53,910 nt of DNA from DATARH01 sp036264235 (GTDB lineage Bacteria > Pseudomonadota > Alphaproteobacteria > ATCC43930 > CGMCC-115725). Of this stretch, positions 46,986 to 53,910 are shown in pieces (the first letter of the stretch is position 1; every line of letters starts with the position of its first letter). The notes under the pieces are model-generated. The model had not been told where the DNA came from, did no database searches, and was given only the letters and a program-made list of their open reading frames with translations. The position numbers and the translations under genes were made by a program. The stretch covers positions 1-53,910 of the forward strand of contig DATARH010000008.1 in assembly GCA_036264235.1 (NCBI GenBank), read 5' to 3'.

Positions 46986-47318
46986 TTAGGGCGCGGCGCG
47001 GCCCTTCTTTTCGGCAATGCCCGAAATCCCTTCGCGTCGGGTCAATTCGGCGGCGATCTCATCCGGTGTGAGGCCGGTCGCGGCCCATAGGACCAGGAGA
47101 TGATAGAGCAGATCGGCGCTTTCGCGGGTCAGCGCGCCGCGGTCGCCAGTGACGCCTTCGATCACTGCCTCGACCGCCTCTTCGCCGAGCTTCTGGGCGA
47201 CCTTGGAGCGGCCGCGCGCCAGCAATTTCGCGGTATAGGAGATCGAGGGATCGGCATTGCGGCGGCTGTCGATGACCTGCCACAAACGCGCCAGCGCGGC
47301 GCCGAGCTCGTCGGACAT
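46986..47318 (-). CDS. hisE: Phosphoribosyl-ATP pyrophosphatase
   Basis: This 110-residue enzyme catalyses step two of histidine synthesis. The MazG-like helical pattern with SKVAQKLGEEAVEAVIEG and ESADLLYHLLVLW gives the metal-binding Glu/Asp residues. The start at ATG 47318 (MSDELGAAL) is 2 bp after the hisF stop. A longer in-frame reading overlaps hisF and is rejected. In this genome hisE is separate from hisI, as usual in alphaproteobacteria; hisI is not in the window. Confidence 0.96.
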   Translation of the reverse strand: MSDELGAALARLWQVIDSRRNADPSISYTAKLLARGRSKVAQKLGEEAVEAVIEGVTGDRGALTRESADLLYHLLVLWAATGLTPDEIAAELTRREGISGIAEKKGRAAP

Positions 47319-47320
47319 GG

Positions 47321-48079
47321 CTACAGCCGCACCGGGACGCCGCAGCGGGCGAGGTGTGCCTTCGCGTCGCCGATGCGGAAGGTGCCGAAATGGAAGATCG
47401 AGGCGGCGAGCACCGCGGTCGCATGCCCGTCTCGAATGCCTTCGACGAGGTGGTCGAGGGTGCCAACCCCGCCCGAAGCGATCACCGGCACCCGCACCGC
47501 ATCGGCGATCGCGCGGGTCAGCGGGATGTCGAACCCAGCCTTGGTGCCGTCGCGGTCCATCGAGGTCAGCAGGATCTCGCCGGCACCATAATCGACGAGG
47601 CGGCAGGCCCATTCGATTGCGTCGAGCCCGGTCGGGCGCCGTCCACCATGGGTAAAGATCTCCCACTTGCCCGGCTTGACCGCCTTGGCATCGATCGCGG
47701 CGACGATGCATTGGCTGCCGAATTTCTCCGCGCCTTCGCGGACGAATTCGGGTCGCGCCACGGCGGCGGTGTTGATCGACACCTTATCGGCGCCCGCCAA
47801 TAGCAGCTTGCGGATGTCGTCGACCGTGCGCACGCCGCCGCCGACGGTCAGCGGCATAAAGCATTGCTCGGCGGTGCGGCGGACCACGTCGTAGAGGGTG
47901 TCGCGGCCTTCATGACTGGCGGTGATGTCGAGAAAGCAAAGCTCGTCGGCGCCCTCGCGGTCATAGATCCGCGCCTGCTCGACCGGGTCACCGGCATCGG
48001 TCAGATCGACGAAGTTGACGCCCTTGACGACGCGCCCGTCCTTGACGTCGAGACACGGGATCACCCGCATCTTCAGCAT
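47321..48079 (-). CDS. hisF: Imidazole glycerol phosphate synthase subunit HisF
   Basis: This 252-residue TIM-barrel cyclase subunit uses ammonia from HisH to make imidazole glycerol phosphate and AICAR. MRVIPCLDVKDGRVVKGVNF holds the first catalytic Asp, and LLTSMDRDGTKAGFD the second. The start overlaps the end of hisA by 7 bp. All expected strands are present and the length is standard. Confidence 0.98.
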   Translation of the reverse strand: MLKMRVIPCLDVKDGRVVKGVNFVDLTDAGDPVEQARIYDREGADELCFLDITASHEGRDTLYDVVRRTAEQCFMPLTVGGGVRTVDDIRKLLLAGADKVSINTAAVARPEFVREGAEKFGSQCIVAAIDAKAVKPGKWEIFTHGGRRPTGLDAIEWACRLVDYGAGEILLTSMDRDGTKAGFDIPLTRAIADAVRVPVIASGGVGTLDHLVEGIRDGHATAVLAASIFHFGTFRIGDAKAHLARCGVPVRL

Positions 48080-48810
48080 GTCCGGTCCTTCGCCAGTAGC
48101 CGCAAGGCGGCGGCGGCGTCGATGCGGCCATCGTACAGCGCGCGGCCACAGATCACGCCGGCGATGCCGTGAGACTCGCGCGCCTTCAGCGCCGCCAAGT
48201 CATCGAGGCTCGCGACGCCGCCCGAAGCGATTAGCGGCAGCGCGACCTCGCGGGCGAGCGCGCCGATCGCCTCGGCATCGACGCCGACCAGCGCGCCGTC
48301 GCGCGAGATGTCGGTGTAGGTGATCGCGGAGACCCCGGCATCGGCGAAGCGATGGGCGAGTTCGACGACGCCGATCTCGCTGGTGTTGGCCCAGCCATCG
48401 ACGGCGACCTTGCCGTCCCGCGCATCGATGCTGACGACGATCCGGCCGGGATGATCCGCCGCGGCTCGGTGCACCAGATGCGGATCATGCAAAGCGGCAG
48501 TGCCGAGCACGATGCGGTCGATGCCAAGATCGAGCCAGTAATCGATCCCTGCCCGGCCGCGAATGCCGCCGCCTAGTTGGATTTTCAGACCCACCGCCTC
48601 GCGGATCGCATGCACCGCGTCGCCATTGACCGAGCGCCCGGCAAAGGCGCCGTCGAGATCGACGACATGCAGCCACTCGAACCCCATCGCCGCAAAGGCG
48701 CGCGCCTGCGCCGCCGGATCGGTGTTGAACACCGTGGCGGTCGCCATGTCGCCGCGCAGTAGGCGGACGCAAGCACCGCCCTTCAGGTCGATGGCCGGGA
48801 ACAGGATCAC
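48073..48810 (-). CDS. hisA: ProFAR isomerase HisA
   Basis: This 245-residue TIM-barrel isomerase shares half-barrel repeats with HisF. The opening is VILFPAIDLKGGACVRLLRGD with the catalytic Asp, and the second catalytic Asp is in ITYTDISRDGALVG. The start is a GTG at 48810, 4 bp after the acetyltransferase gene, with no clear ribosome binding site, so it may depend on translational coupling. The in-frame reading to 48927 overlaps that gene and is rejected. Confidence 0.97.
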   Translation of the reverse strand: MILFPAIDLKGGACVRLLRGDMATATVFNTDPAAQARAFAAMGFEWLHVVDLDGAFAGRSVNGDAVHAIREAVGLKIQLGGGIRGRAGIDYWLDLGIDRIVLGTAALHDPHLVHRAAADHPGRIVVSIDARDGKVAVDGWANTSEIGVVELAHRFADAGVSAITYTDISRDGALVGVDAEAIGALAREVALPLIASGGVASLDDLAALKARESHGIAGVICGRALYDGRIDAAAALRLLAKDRTC

Positions 48811-48814
48811 GGGA

Positions 48815-49363
48815 CTAGGCCGGGCGCCCGTCGAGGCGCTTGAAGTAGTAGTGGCCCGGAACGAATCGATCCTCGACAAAAGCATAGAACGGATGGCTGC
48901 CCCAGCGCCGATACCCCATGCTCTCATAGACGTGGATCGCGGCGCGCTGGGTGTCGCGCAAATCGAGATTAAGCACGAGCAGCCCGAGCTCTCGTGCCAA
49001 CTGCTCCACTTCGTCGATGATCTTGCGCCCGATGCCGTGACCGCGGGCCCAGGGCGCGACGAACGCGGCGCTCAGCGTGCCCGCCATTGCCTGCGCTTCG
49101 TTGTTGCGCGGCGCCCGGGACAATTGTGCCGAACCGCAGATCACGCCCTCCAGCCGGCCGACGACGAGGCGCCGGTCGGGGATCAGCAGCATGCCCTTCC
49201 AGTAGTTCTCGAGAATGTGCCGCGGCGGCGGCTTGAGCCAGCCGAAACCGCCGCCTTCGACGATGGCCGCCTCGGTCGCGTCGCACAGATCGTCGAGATC
49301 GGTGCCGGAATATTGGGTCAGGCGCTCGATCCTGACCTTGGCCGCGATACGCGTCTCGCTCAT
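48815..49363 (-). CDS. GNAT-family N-acetyltransferase inside the his operon
   Basis: This 182-residue GNAT protein has the acetyl-CoA loop in PWARGHGIGRKIIDEVEQLA (about 104-123) and a typical C-terminal LNLDLRDTQRAAIHVYESMGYR. Its substrate is unknown. Its ATG overlaps the hisH stop (ATGA) and its stop is 4 bp before hisA, so it is fully embedded in the operon. Other alphaproteobacteria often have a different small gene at this point. A role in histidine synthesis is not established. Confidence 0.87.
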   Translation of the reverse strand: MSETRIAAKVRIERLTQYSGTDLDDLCDATEAAIVEGGGFGWLKPPPRHILENYWKGMLLIPDRRLVVGRLEGVICGSAQLSRAPRNNEAQAMAGTLSAAFVAPWARGHGIGRKIIDEVEQLARELGLLVLNLDLRDTQRAAIHVYESMGYRRWGSHPFYAFVEDRFVPGHYYFKRLDGRPA

Positions 49364-50001
49364 GGCCGCCACTGCAAAAAATTCGCGATCAGCCGCAATC
49401 CGGCCGCCTGGCTCTTTTCGGGATGAAACTGCGTCCCAAACAGATTGTCGCGACCGACGGCCGCGACAACCGGTCCGCCGTAATCGGCCGCGGCCAGCAG
49501 GTCGGCATCGTCGCCGACCCGGAATTGATAGCTGTGGACGAAATAGACATGCGTCCCAGACGCCAGCCCTTCGAGCACCGGGTGTTCACCGCGCGGCTCC
49601 AGCTCGTTCCAGCCCATATGCGGTACCTTCAGCGCCGGGTCGGACGGGTCGATCACAATAATGTCACCCCGAATCCAGCCGAGGCCTTCGACGGTCTCGA
49701 ATTCGCGGCCGTAATCGGCCATCAGCTGCATGCCGACGCAGATGCCGAGAAACGGCCGGCCACGGGCGATCACCGCCTCGACGAGCGCGTCTTCGAGGCC
49801 CGGTATCGCCGCGACGCCGCGCCGGCAATCGGCAAAAGCGCCGACCCCCGGCAAGACGATGCGCTCGGCGGTGGCGACCTCGTCCGGCCGGCTGGTGACC
49901 ACGACCGGGTCGGTAACTCCGGTCTCGGCGGCGGCGCGCTCGAACGCCTTTGCCGCGGAGCACAGATTGCCGGAGCCGTAATCGACGATCGCGATGCTCA
50001 T
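49360..50001 (-). CDS. hisH: Imidazole glycerol phosphate synthase subunit HisH
   Basis: This 213-residue class I glutamine amidotransferase supplies ammonia to HisF. The nucleophile is C88 in FLGICVGMQLM, and the His-Glu pair is in GTQFHPEKSQ near the end. The ATG at 50001 begins MSIAIVDYGSGNL and overlaps the hisB stop (ATGA). An in-frame extension is unconserved. Confidence 0.98.
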   Translation of the reverse strand: MSIAIVDYGSGNLCSAAKAFERAAAETGVTDPVVVTSRPDEVATAERIVLPGVGAFADCRRGVAAIPGLEDALVEAVIARGRPFLGICVGMQLMADYGREFETVEGLGWIRGDIIVIDPSDPALKVPHMGWNELEPRGEHPVLEGLASGTHVYFVHSYQFRVGDDADLLAAADYGGPVVAAVGRDNLFGTQFHPEKSQAAGLRLIANFLQWRP

Positions 50002-50612
50002 GCGATGCTGCCGCCGAGAGTACCCTTGGTCGACGGCACCGAGCCGCCGCGTCGGGGATCGACCTCTACCGCCTGCCGCAAGGCGCGTGCCAGCCCCTTG
50101 AAGCAGGATTCGACGATGTGATGGTTGTTCTCGCCGTACAGGTTTTCGACGTGCAGGGTCATGCCGGCCGATTGCGCAAAGGCCTGGAACCACTCCTTGA
50201 ACAACTCGGTGTCCATCTCGCCGAGCTTCGGCCGGGACAGCGCGACCTTCCAGACGAGGTAGGGCCGGTTCGAGGCGTCGAGGCTGACCCGGGTCAGCGT
50301 CTCGTCGAACGGGATCATCGCCGAGCCGTAGCGCTGGATGCCGGCGCGGTCGCCGAGCGCCTTCGACACCGCCTCGCCGATCACATAGCCGCTGTCTTCG
50401 GTCGTGTGGTGGAAGTCGATATGCAGGTCGCCCTTCGCCTTCAGCGAAATATCGATCAGGCTGTGCTTGGCCAATTGCTCGATCATGTGGTCGAGAAAGC
50501 CGATCCCGGTCGCAATCTCGGCCGCGCCGGTGCCGTCGAGGTCGACGCGGCCCTTGATTCGCGTCTCCTTGGTGTTGCGCTCGACCGTCGCGACCCGCAC
50601 CGCGCTCTCCAT
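49998..50612 (-). CDS. hisB: Imidazoleglycerol-phosphate dehydratase
   Basis: This 204-residue monofunctional HisB carries out step six of histidine synthesis. Metal-binding motifs FHHTTED and GENNHHIVES are present, with GIGFLDHMIEQLAKHS. The ATG at 50612 (MESAVRVATVERNTKET) has a G-rich site 8 nt upstream. It is the first his gene of this cluster; a 176-bp gap precedes it and probably holds the operon promoter, though no convincing -35/-10 pair was found. Confidence 0.97.
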   Translation of the reverse strand: MESAVRVATVERNTKETRIKGRVDLDGTGAAEIATGIGFLDHMIEQLAKHSLIDISLKAKGDLHIDFHHTTEDSGYVIGEAVSKALGDRAGIQRYGSAMIPFDETLTRVSLDASNRPYLVWKVALSRPKLGEMDTELFKEWFQAFAQSAGMTLHVENLYGENNHHIVESCFKGLARALRQAVEVDPRRGGSVPSTKGTLGGSIA

Positions 50613-50788
50613 CTTGCTGCCCCCGGACCGAGTCCCACGGGCGGGGGCGGCGTCTTTTAACAAGATCGGCGCCGATCCACCATCGCGCCGCCCCAACCAG
50701 AGGGAAACAGCAGCGGCGGCCATCGTGTTCGCCGCCGATTACGCACCGCCAGCAATGGCGATTCTATGACGGTCCGACGAATGGGCGG

Positions 50789-51622
50789 TTAACGCTGTCG
50801 GCGCAGGAAGTCGATAAAGATCGCGGCCAAGAGTCCCTCCTTCGCCTCCCAATCCTCAAAGGCGACATCGAGGTCCATGCGATCTTCGGCCAAGACCTCG
50901 CGATACTCGGCGTTCGGCATCAGCCGGTGCGCGACCTGGCCGGGCAAGCGCGGATGAACCCGGTCGTTCCCGGGTGCGATGCAGGCCGGCATCGTCATCG
51001 AGCGCAGCTGCGCCGGGCTGACCCCGATCACCGGATGATCGGTGCCGGCAAGGAAGCTTTTCCGCCAGCGGTCCACCCGGGCGATGAAATCCTGCGGCTC
51101 CATCGCCATCAGCGCGGCGCGGCTCGCCGGGTTCGCCTTGATGACCTCGGTCCAGTGCTCCATCGCGCAGACCGCAGCCATGCCACCCTGCCGCGCCGCC
51201 TCGATATGCGAGGTGTAGTACTGATTGCACAGCCGCTCGGCGGCATAGGCGCCGCCGGTCACCCGCCACAGCAACAAGCCGCGGACATCCTCGGGCCGGC
51301 GCAACGCAAGGACCATCGCCAACCGGCAGCCCGACGAGCTGCCGCCGATATAGGCCGGCAACGCGTCGAGCTGCGCCAAGAGCTCGTGCAAATCCTCGGC
51401 CCAGACATCGTTCTCGGACTCGCCCTCGATCGCCACGCCGGAGGCGCCGGTGTTGCGCCGGTCATAAACGACGACGCGATTGCCGGCTTCGGCGATCTTC
51501 TCGGCCAAGCCGCGCACCGAGACGCCGCCGCGGCGACCGCCCGGCTGCAGCGCGACAAAGGGGCCGCGGTCGCCGAGGATTTCGTAGACGATATCGACAC
51601 CGCGTACCTTGGCGACCGGCAT
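50789..51622 (-). CDS. Alpha/beta-hydrolase fold protein without a canonical catalytic His
   Basis: This 277-residue alpha/beta hydrolase has the nucleophile elbow GGSSSGC with S96, and D220 in IAPGNDRVHP as the probable acid. The C-terminal catalytic His expected some 25 residues after the acid is not seen; the last two histidines are H223 and H232, near the acid. The protein may use one of these or may be a non-hydrolytic member. AGGAGG stands directly before the ATG at 51622. It is divergent from the luciferase-like gene across 94 bp. The substrate is unknown. Confidence 0.85.
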   Translation of the reverse strand: MPVAKVRGVDIVYEILGDRGPFVALQPGGRRGGVSVRGLAEKIAEAGNRVVVYDRRNTGASGVAIEGESENDVWAEDLHELLAQLDALPAYIGGSSSGCRLAMVLALRRPEDVRGLLLWRVTGGAYAAERLCNQYYTSHIEAARQGGMAAVCAMEHWTEVIKANPASRAALMAMEPQDFIARVDRWRKSFLAGTDHPVIGVSPAQLRSMTMPACIAPGNDRVHPRLPGQVAHRLMPNAEYREVLAEDRMDLDVAFEDWEAKEGLLAAIFIDFLRRQR

Positions 51623-51716
51623 GGCTTCCTCCTCAGATCGATTTCCCTGATCCTATCTCATCGTCGTCCCGACGGAAGCCCGGACGAAAATTCTGGCGCG
51701 GCGCAAACGAGGCGGC

Positions 51717-52712
51717 ATGCAGGTCGGATTTTTCTTCTGGCCGTTCACACCGGAGCTGGTCCGGCGAATGGGCGAGACGGCCGAGCGCTGCGGCTACGAC
51801 ATGATCGGGGTCGCTGATACGCCGGGCAACGCGATGGACCCGTGGGTCGCGGCGACGCTGCTGGCGCAATGCACGAGCCGGCCGCGCATCGCGCAATGCG
51901 TCACCAACCTGGCGTCGCGCCATCCGGCGGTCTCGGCGGCGGCGGCGGCTTCGCTCGATCTGCTGGCGCCGGGGCGGGTGGTACTCGGGATCGGCACCGG
52001 TCACAGCGGCACCCGCAATCTCGGGCTCGGCATCGGCAGCGTCGGCGAGCTCGAAGCAGGCGCCATGGCCATCCGCGCGCTGCTGTCCGGCCGGCCGGCG
52101 CAATGGCAGGGCGGGGAAGCGCATCTGCCCTGGATCAAGCGGCCTTGCCCGGTGTTCCTGTCGACCTCGGGGCCGAAGGCGCTCGCCGCGGCCGGACGCG
52201 CCGCCGACGGGGCCTTCGTCAATTTCGGCATCGCCGGCGAGACGATCGCCCGATCGGAGGCAGCGGTGCGCGCCGCGTCCACTGTGGCCGGCCGCGACCC
52301 CGATGCCGTGGAGATCTGGCAAATTGCGGCGCTCGACTGCAATCGCGACGGCGCGGCGTCGCGGCAGCGGATCGGGGCGATCCTCGCCTTCATGGCCGCC
52401 GGCTACGTCTTGCGCGGCGATCTAGCGGCGCGCGACGTGCCGCAGCGTCTGCACGGAGCGATCGCCGAATTGCGGCGACGCTACAGCACCAGGCCCGGCG
52501 AGGCCGACGCCGCGCTGGTCGAAGAGCTTGGCCTGTTCGACTACCTGGCCGGCCGTTTCGCGGTTTACGGTACGCCCGAGGAGTGCCGCGAACAGCTCCT
52601 GGCGGCGCGCGCGGCCGGGCTGCGGCGGGTGATGTTCACGGTCAGCCTCGCCGCCGATCCGGTGCAGACGGTCGAGCTGTTCGGGGCCGAGGTGTTGCCG
52701 GGGCTGCGCTAG
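51717..52712 (+). CDS. LLM-class flavin-dependent oxidoreductase
   Basis: This 331-residue protein belongs to the luciferase-like monooxygenase family (FMN- or F420-using TIM barrels). Signals are YDMIGVADTPG near 28-38, the RIAQCVTNLASRHP segment near 57-70, LGIGTGHSGTRNLG near 88-101, and a C-terminal GTPEECREQL. The cofactor cannot be told from sequence. GAGG lies about 4 nt before the ATG. It is divergent from the alpha/beta-hydrolase gene, and its end is 6 bp from the convergent transpeptidase gene. Confidence 0.88.
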   Translation: MQVGFFFWPFTPELVRRMGETAERCGYDMIGVADTPGNAMDPWVAATLLAQCTSRPRIAQCVTNLASRHPAVSAAAAASLDLLAPGRVVLGIGTGHSGTRNLGLGIGSVGELEAGAMAIRALLSGRPAQWQGGEAHLPWIKRPCPVFLSTSGPKALAAAGRAADGAFVNFGIAGETIARSEAAVRAASTVAGRDPDAVEIWQIAALDCNRDGAASRQRIGAILAFMAAGYVLRGDLAARDVPQRLHGAIAELRRRYSTRPGEADAALVEELGLFDYLAGRFAVYGTPEECREQLLAARAAGLRRVMFTVSLAADPVQTVELFGAEVLPGLR

Positions 52713-52718
52713 ACCAAT

Positions 52719-53910
52719 CTAGCGGCTGTAATGCGAGGGTGGCATCTGCAGCGGCGCCGGCTGATCGTCGTAGTCCGCGTCGGCGGCATCGCCTGGAGCA
52801 GAGCCGTAGCCCGGACGGTAATACTGGGTCGCCGGATCGAACCTCGGTGATGCCGGGTTGCGGTCCTGCACGACCGAGCCATAGCCCGGGCCATAATATC
52901 CGTAGGCGCGGCTGTCATATCGAGGGGCCGAGCTCTCGTAGCGCGACGTCGAGCCCTCATATCGGGATACCGGGCTTTCGTCCCGCGCCCCCGCCACATA
53001 ATCTCGGCCGTAGCGCTGCGGCACGCTGTCGTCGTTCCGGGATTCTGCGATCCCGGCGCCAGACCGGTCCGCGATCTTTACCGCGATGCCGGTGCGCTCC
53101 CGCGCGGCTCTGCGCACCGCGCTCCAATCGACCAGTTCGGCGTAGTTGCCGGCCGCGCCCCGCACCACCGTGTCGACACCGTCCGCCGGATCCGGGGTCA
53201 CCGGCTGCATCGTGTCGATCTCTTCGGTCTGACTCTTGCTGGGATAGACCTGCACGTACAGCCCGTCGCCCTGCCAGCCTGCGGTCGCCGGCGCCTGGAC
53301 CGTTCGTACGCTCGTGCCGACCCCGACCTCACCGAACAGCTTCTCGACGTCCTCCGGGTACAGCCGCATGCAACCGTGGCTGACGGCGCGTCCGATGCTG
53401 TCGGGCTTGTTGGTGCCGTGCAGCAGGTAATTCTTCCAGCCGAGATGCATGGCATAGGCGCCGAGCGGATTGTCCGGCCCGGGCGGGACCGCCGCAGGCA
53501 GTTCCGGCTCCTCGGCGCGGATCGAGGCCGGCGGATACCAGGTCGGGTTCGGTTCTTTGGAGACGATCCGGGTCGCGCCGACCGGCGTGTTCTTGCCTAT
53601 AAAGCCGATCGTGATCGGGAAGGTTTCGACCCGGTCGCCGCCGGGCGGGAAGTAGAACAGCCGCCACTGCGCCAGATTGATCACGATGCCCTGGCGAGGT
53701 CCGTCGGGCAGCACATGCGTGGTCGGGATCGTGAGCGTGCGGCCGACACCCGGAACCCACGGATTGACCCCCGGATTGGCGGTGACCAGTTCGGTGTAGC
53801 CGATATCGAATTGCCGGGCGATGTCGCCGAAGACCTCGCCGGGCTTGACGGTATAGCGGACCGGCTTGCCGACGACCTTTTGTCCCGGTTCAAGGGAGTA
53901 TTCGGCGGCC
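52719..53910 (-). CDS. LysM + L,D-transpeptidase, 5' end beyond the window
   Basis: The gene is cut by the right edge. The visible N-terminal part, translated up to the edge, has a LysM domain (VRYTVKPGEVFGDIARQF, then ANPGVNPWVPG) that binds peptidoglycan. The YkuD domain follows, with the catalytic His/Cys motif SHGCMRLYPEDVEKLF intact. An ErfK/YbiS-like enzyme that crosslinks murein or anchors lipoproteins is likely. The last 100 residues are a low-complexity tail rich in Tyr, Ser, Arg and Gly with repeated SRYE and YYxPGYGS units. A GTG at 53714 is not the true start, since the frame continues through LysM. Confidence 0.92.
   Translation of the reverse strand, partial: AAEYSLEPGQKVVGKPVRYTVKPGEVFGDIARQFDIGYTELVTANPGVNPWVPGVGRTLTIPTTHVLPDGPRQGIVINLAQWRLFYFPPGGDRVETFPITIGFIGKNTPVGATRIVSKEPNPTWYPPASIRAEEPELPAAVPPGPDNPLGAYAMHLGWKNYLLHGTNKPDSIGRAVSHGCMRLYPEDVEKLFGEVGVGTSVRTVQAPATAGWQGDGLYVQVYPSKSQTEEIDTMQPVTPDPADGVDTVVRGAAGNYAELVDWSAVRRAARERTGIAVKIADRSGAGIAESRNDDSVPQRYGRDYVAGARDESPVSRYEGSTSRYESSAPRYDSRAYGYYGPGYGSVVQDRNPASPRFDPATQYYRPGYGSAPGDAADADYDDQPAPLQMPPSHYSR

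Noticed and set aside
50613..50788. A his operon attenuator with a His-rich leader peptide
   Set aside because: No run of His codons or terminator/antiterminator pair could be found upstream of hisB.

Overview
The window looks like ordinary chromosome of a high-GC alphaproteobacterium, probably Hyphomicrobiales (Rhizobiales) or a close relative. The evidence is an Irr-type Fur regulator with a perfect iron-control-element palindrome, a MucR/Ros regulator, an OlsB-OlsA ornithine-lipid pair, a bactofilin, a YlxR protein with an L7Ae-like extension, and the gene orders miaB-phoH-ybeY-corC-lnt and rimP-nusA-ylxR-infB-rbfA-truB-rpsO-pnp. I see no insertion sequence, prophage, CRISPR array, tRNA or rRNA, and no gap longer than about 255 bp without a gene.

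Positions 1 to 31,488 are one unbroken run of minus-strand genes. In order of transcription they are: cell-wall flippase murJ and trpS; a TSUP permease with a TIGR02186 partner; a universal stress protein; nfuA, tsaB and rimI; the regulators mucR and fur; ornithine-lipid genes olsB-olsA; the miaB-phoH-ybeY-corC-lnt tRNA/rRNA-maturation and envelope cluster; an XRE regulator, metK, trmB and a lipoprotein L,D-transpeptidase; the rimP-to-pnp transcription/translation operon; and an iron/oxidative-stress end with ugpQ, a nitronate-monooxygenase-like flavoprotein, irr and rubrerythrin. Many genes overlap by 4 to 14 bp, which suggests translational coupling.

From 31.6 kb to 46.5 kb the strands alternate. 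Plus-strand genes are dapB, a methyltransferase, nth, a small conserved protein, an adenosine kinase, typA, rpsD, a CNNM/CorC transporter, a CaiB-type CoA-transferase, a penicillin-acylase-family hydrolase and a threonine dehydratase. Minus-strand genes between them are a DUF2244 protein, a bactofilin and an EI24/CysZ-like membrane protein. From 46.5 to 50.6 kb lie a PRC-barrel protein and the histidine operon hisB-hisH-GNAT-hisA-hisF-hisE on the minus strand, with an acetyltransferase gene embedded in it. The right end holds a divergent alpha/beta-hydrolase and luciferase-like oxidoreductase pair and a LysM L,D-transpeptidase cut by the window edge.

The most informative non-coding signals are: an Irr box just upstream of a sigma70-like promoter in front of rubrerythrin; an intrinsic terminator inside the probable rimP-nusA leader; mutually exclusive hairpins in the metK leader; 9-bp inverted repeats flanking the mucR promoter; overlapping divergent promoters around a perfect 12-bp palindrome near 36.0 kb; and a family of REP-like palindromes at 7.4, 37.5 and 40.2 kb. 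I did not find a clearly new multi-gene system. The best candidates for new biology are these leaders and operators and a few atypical proteins.
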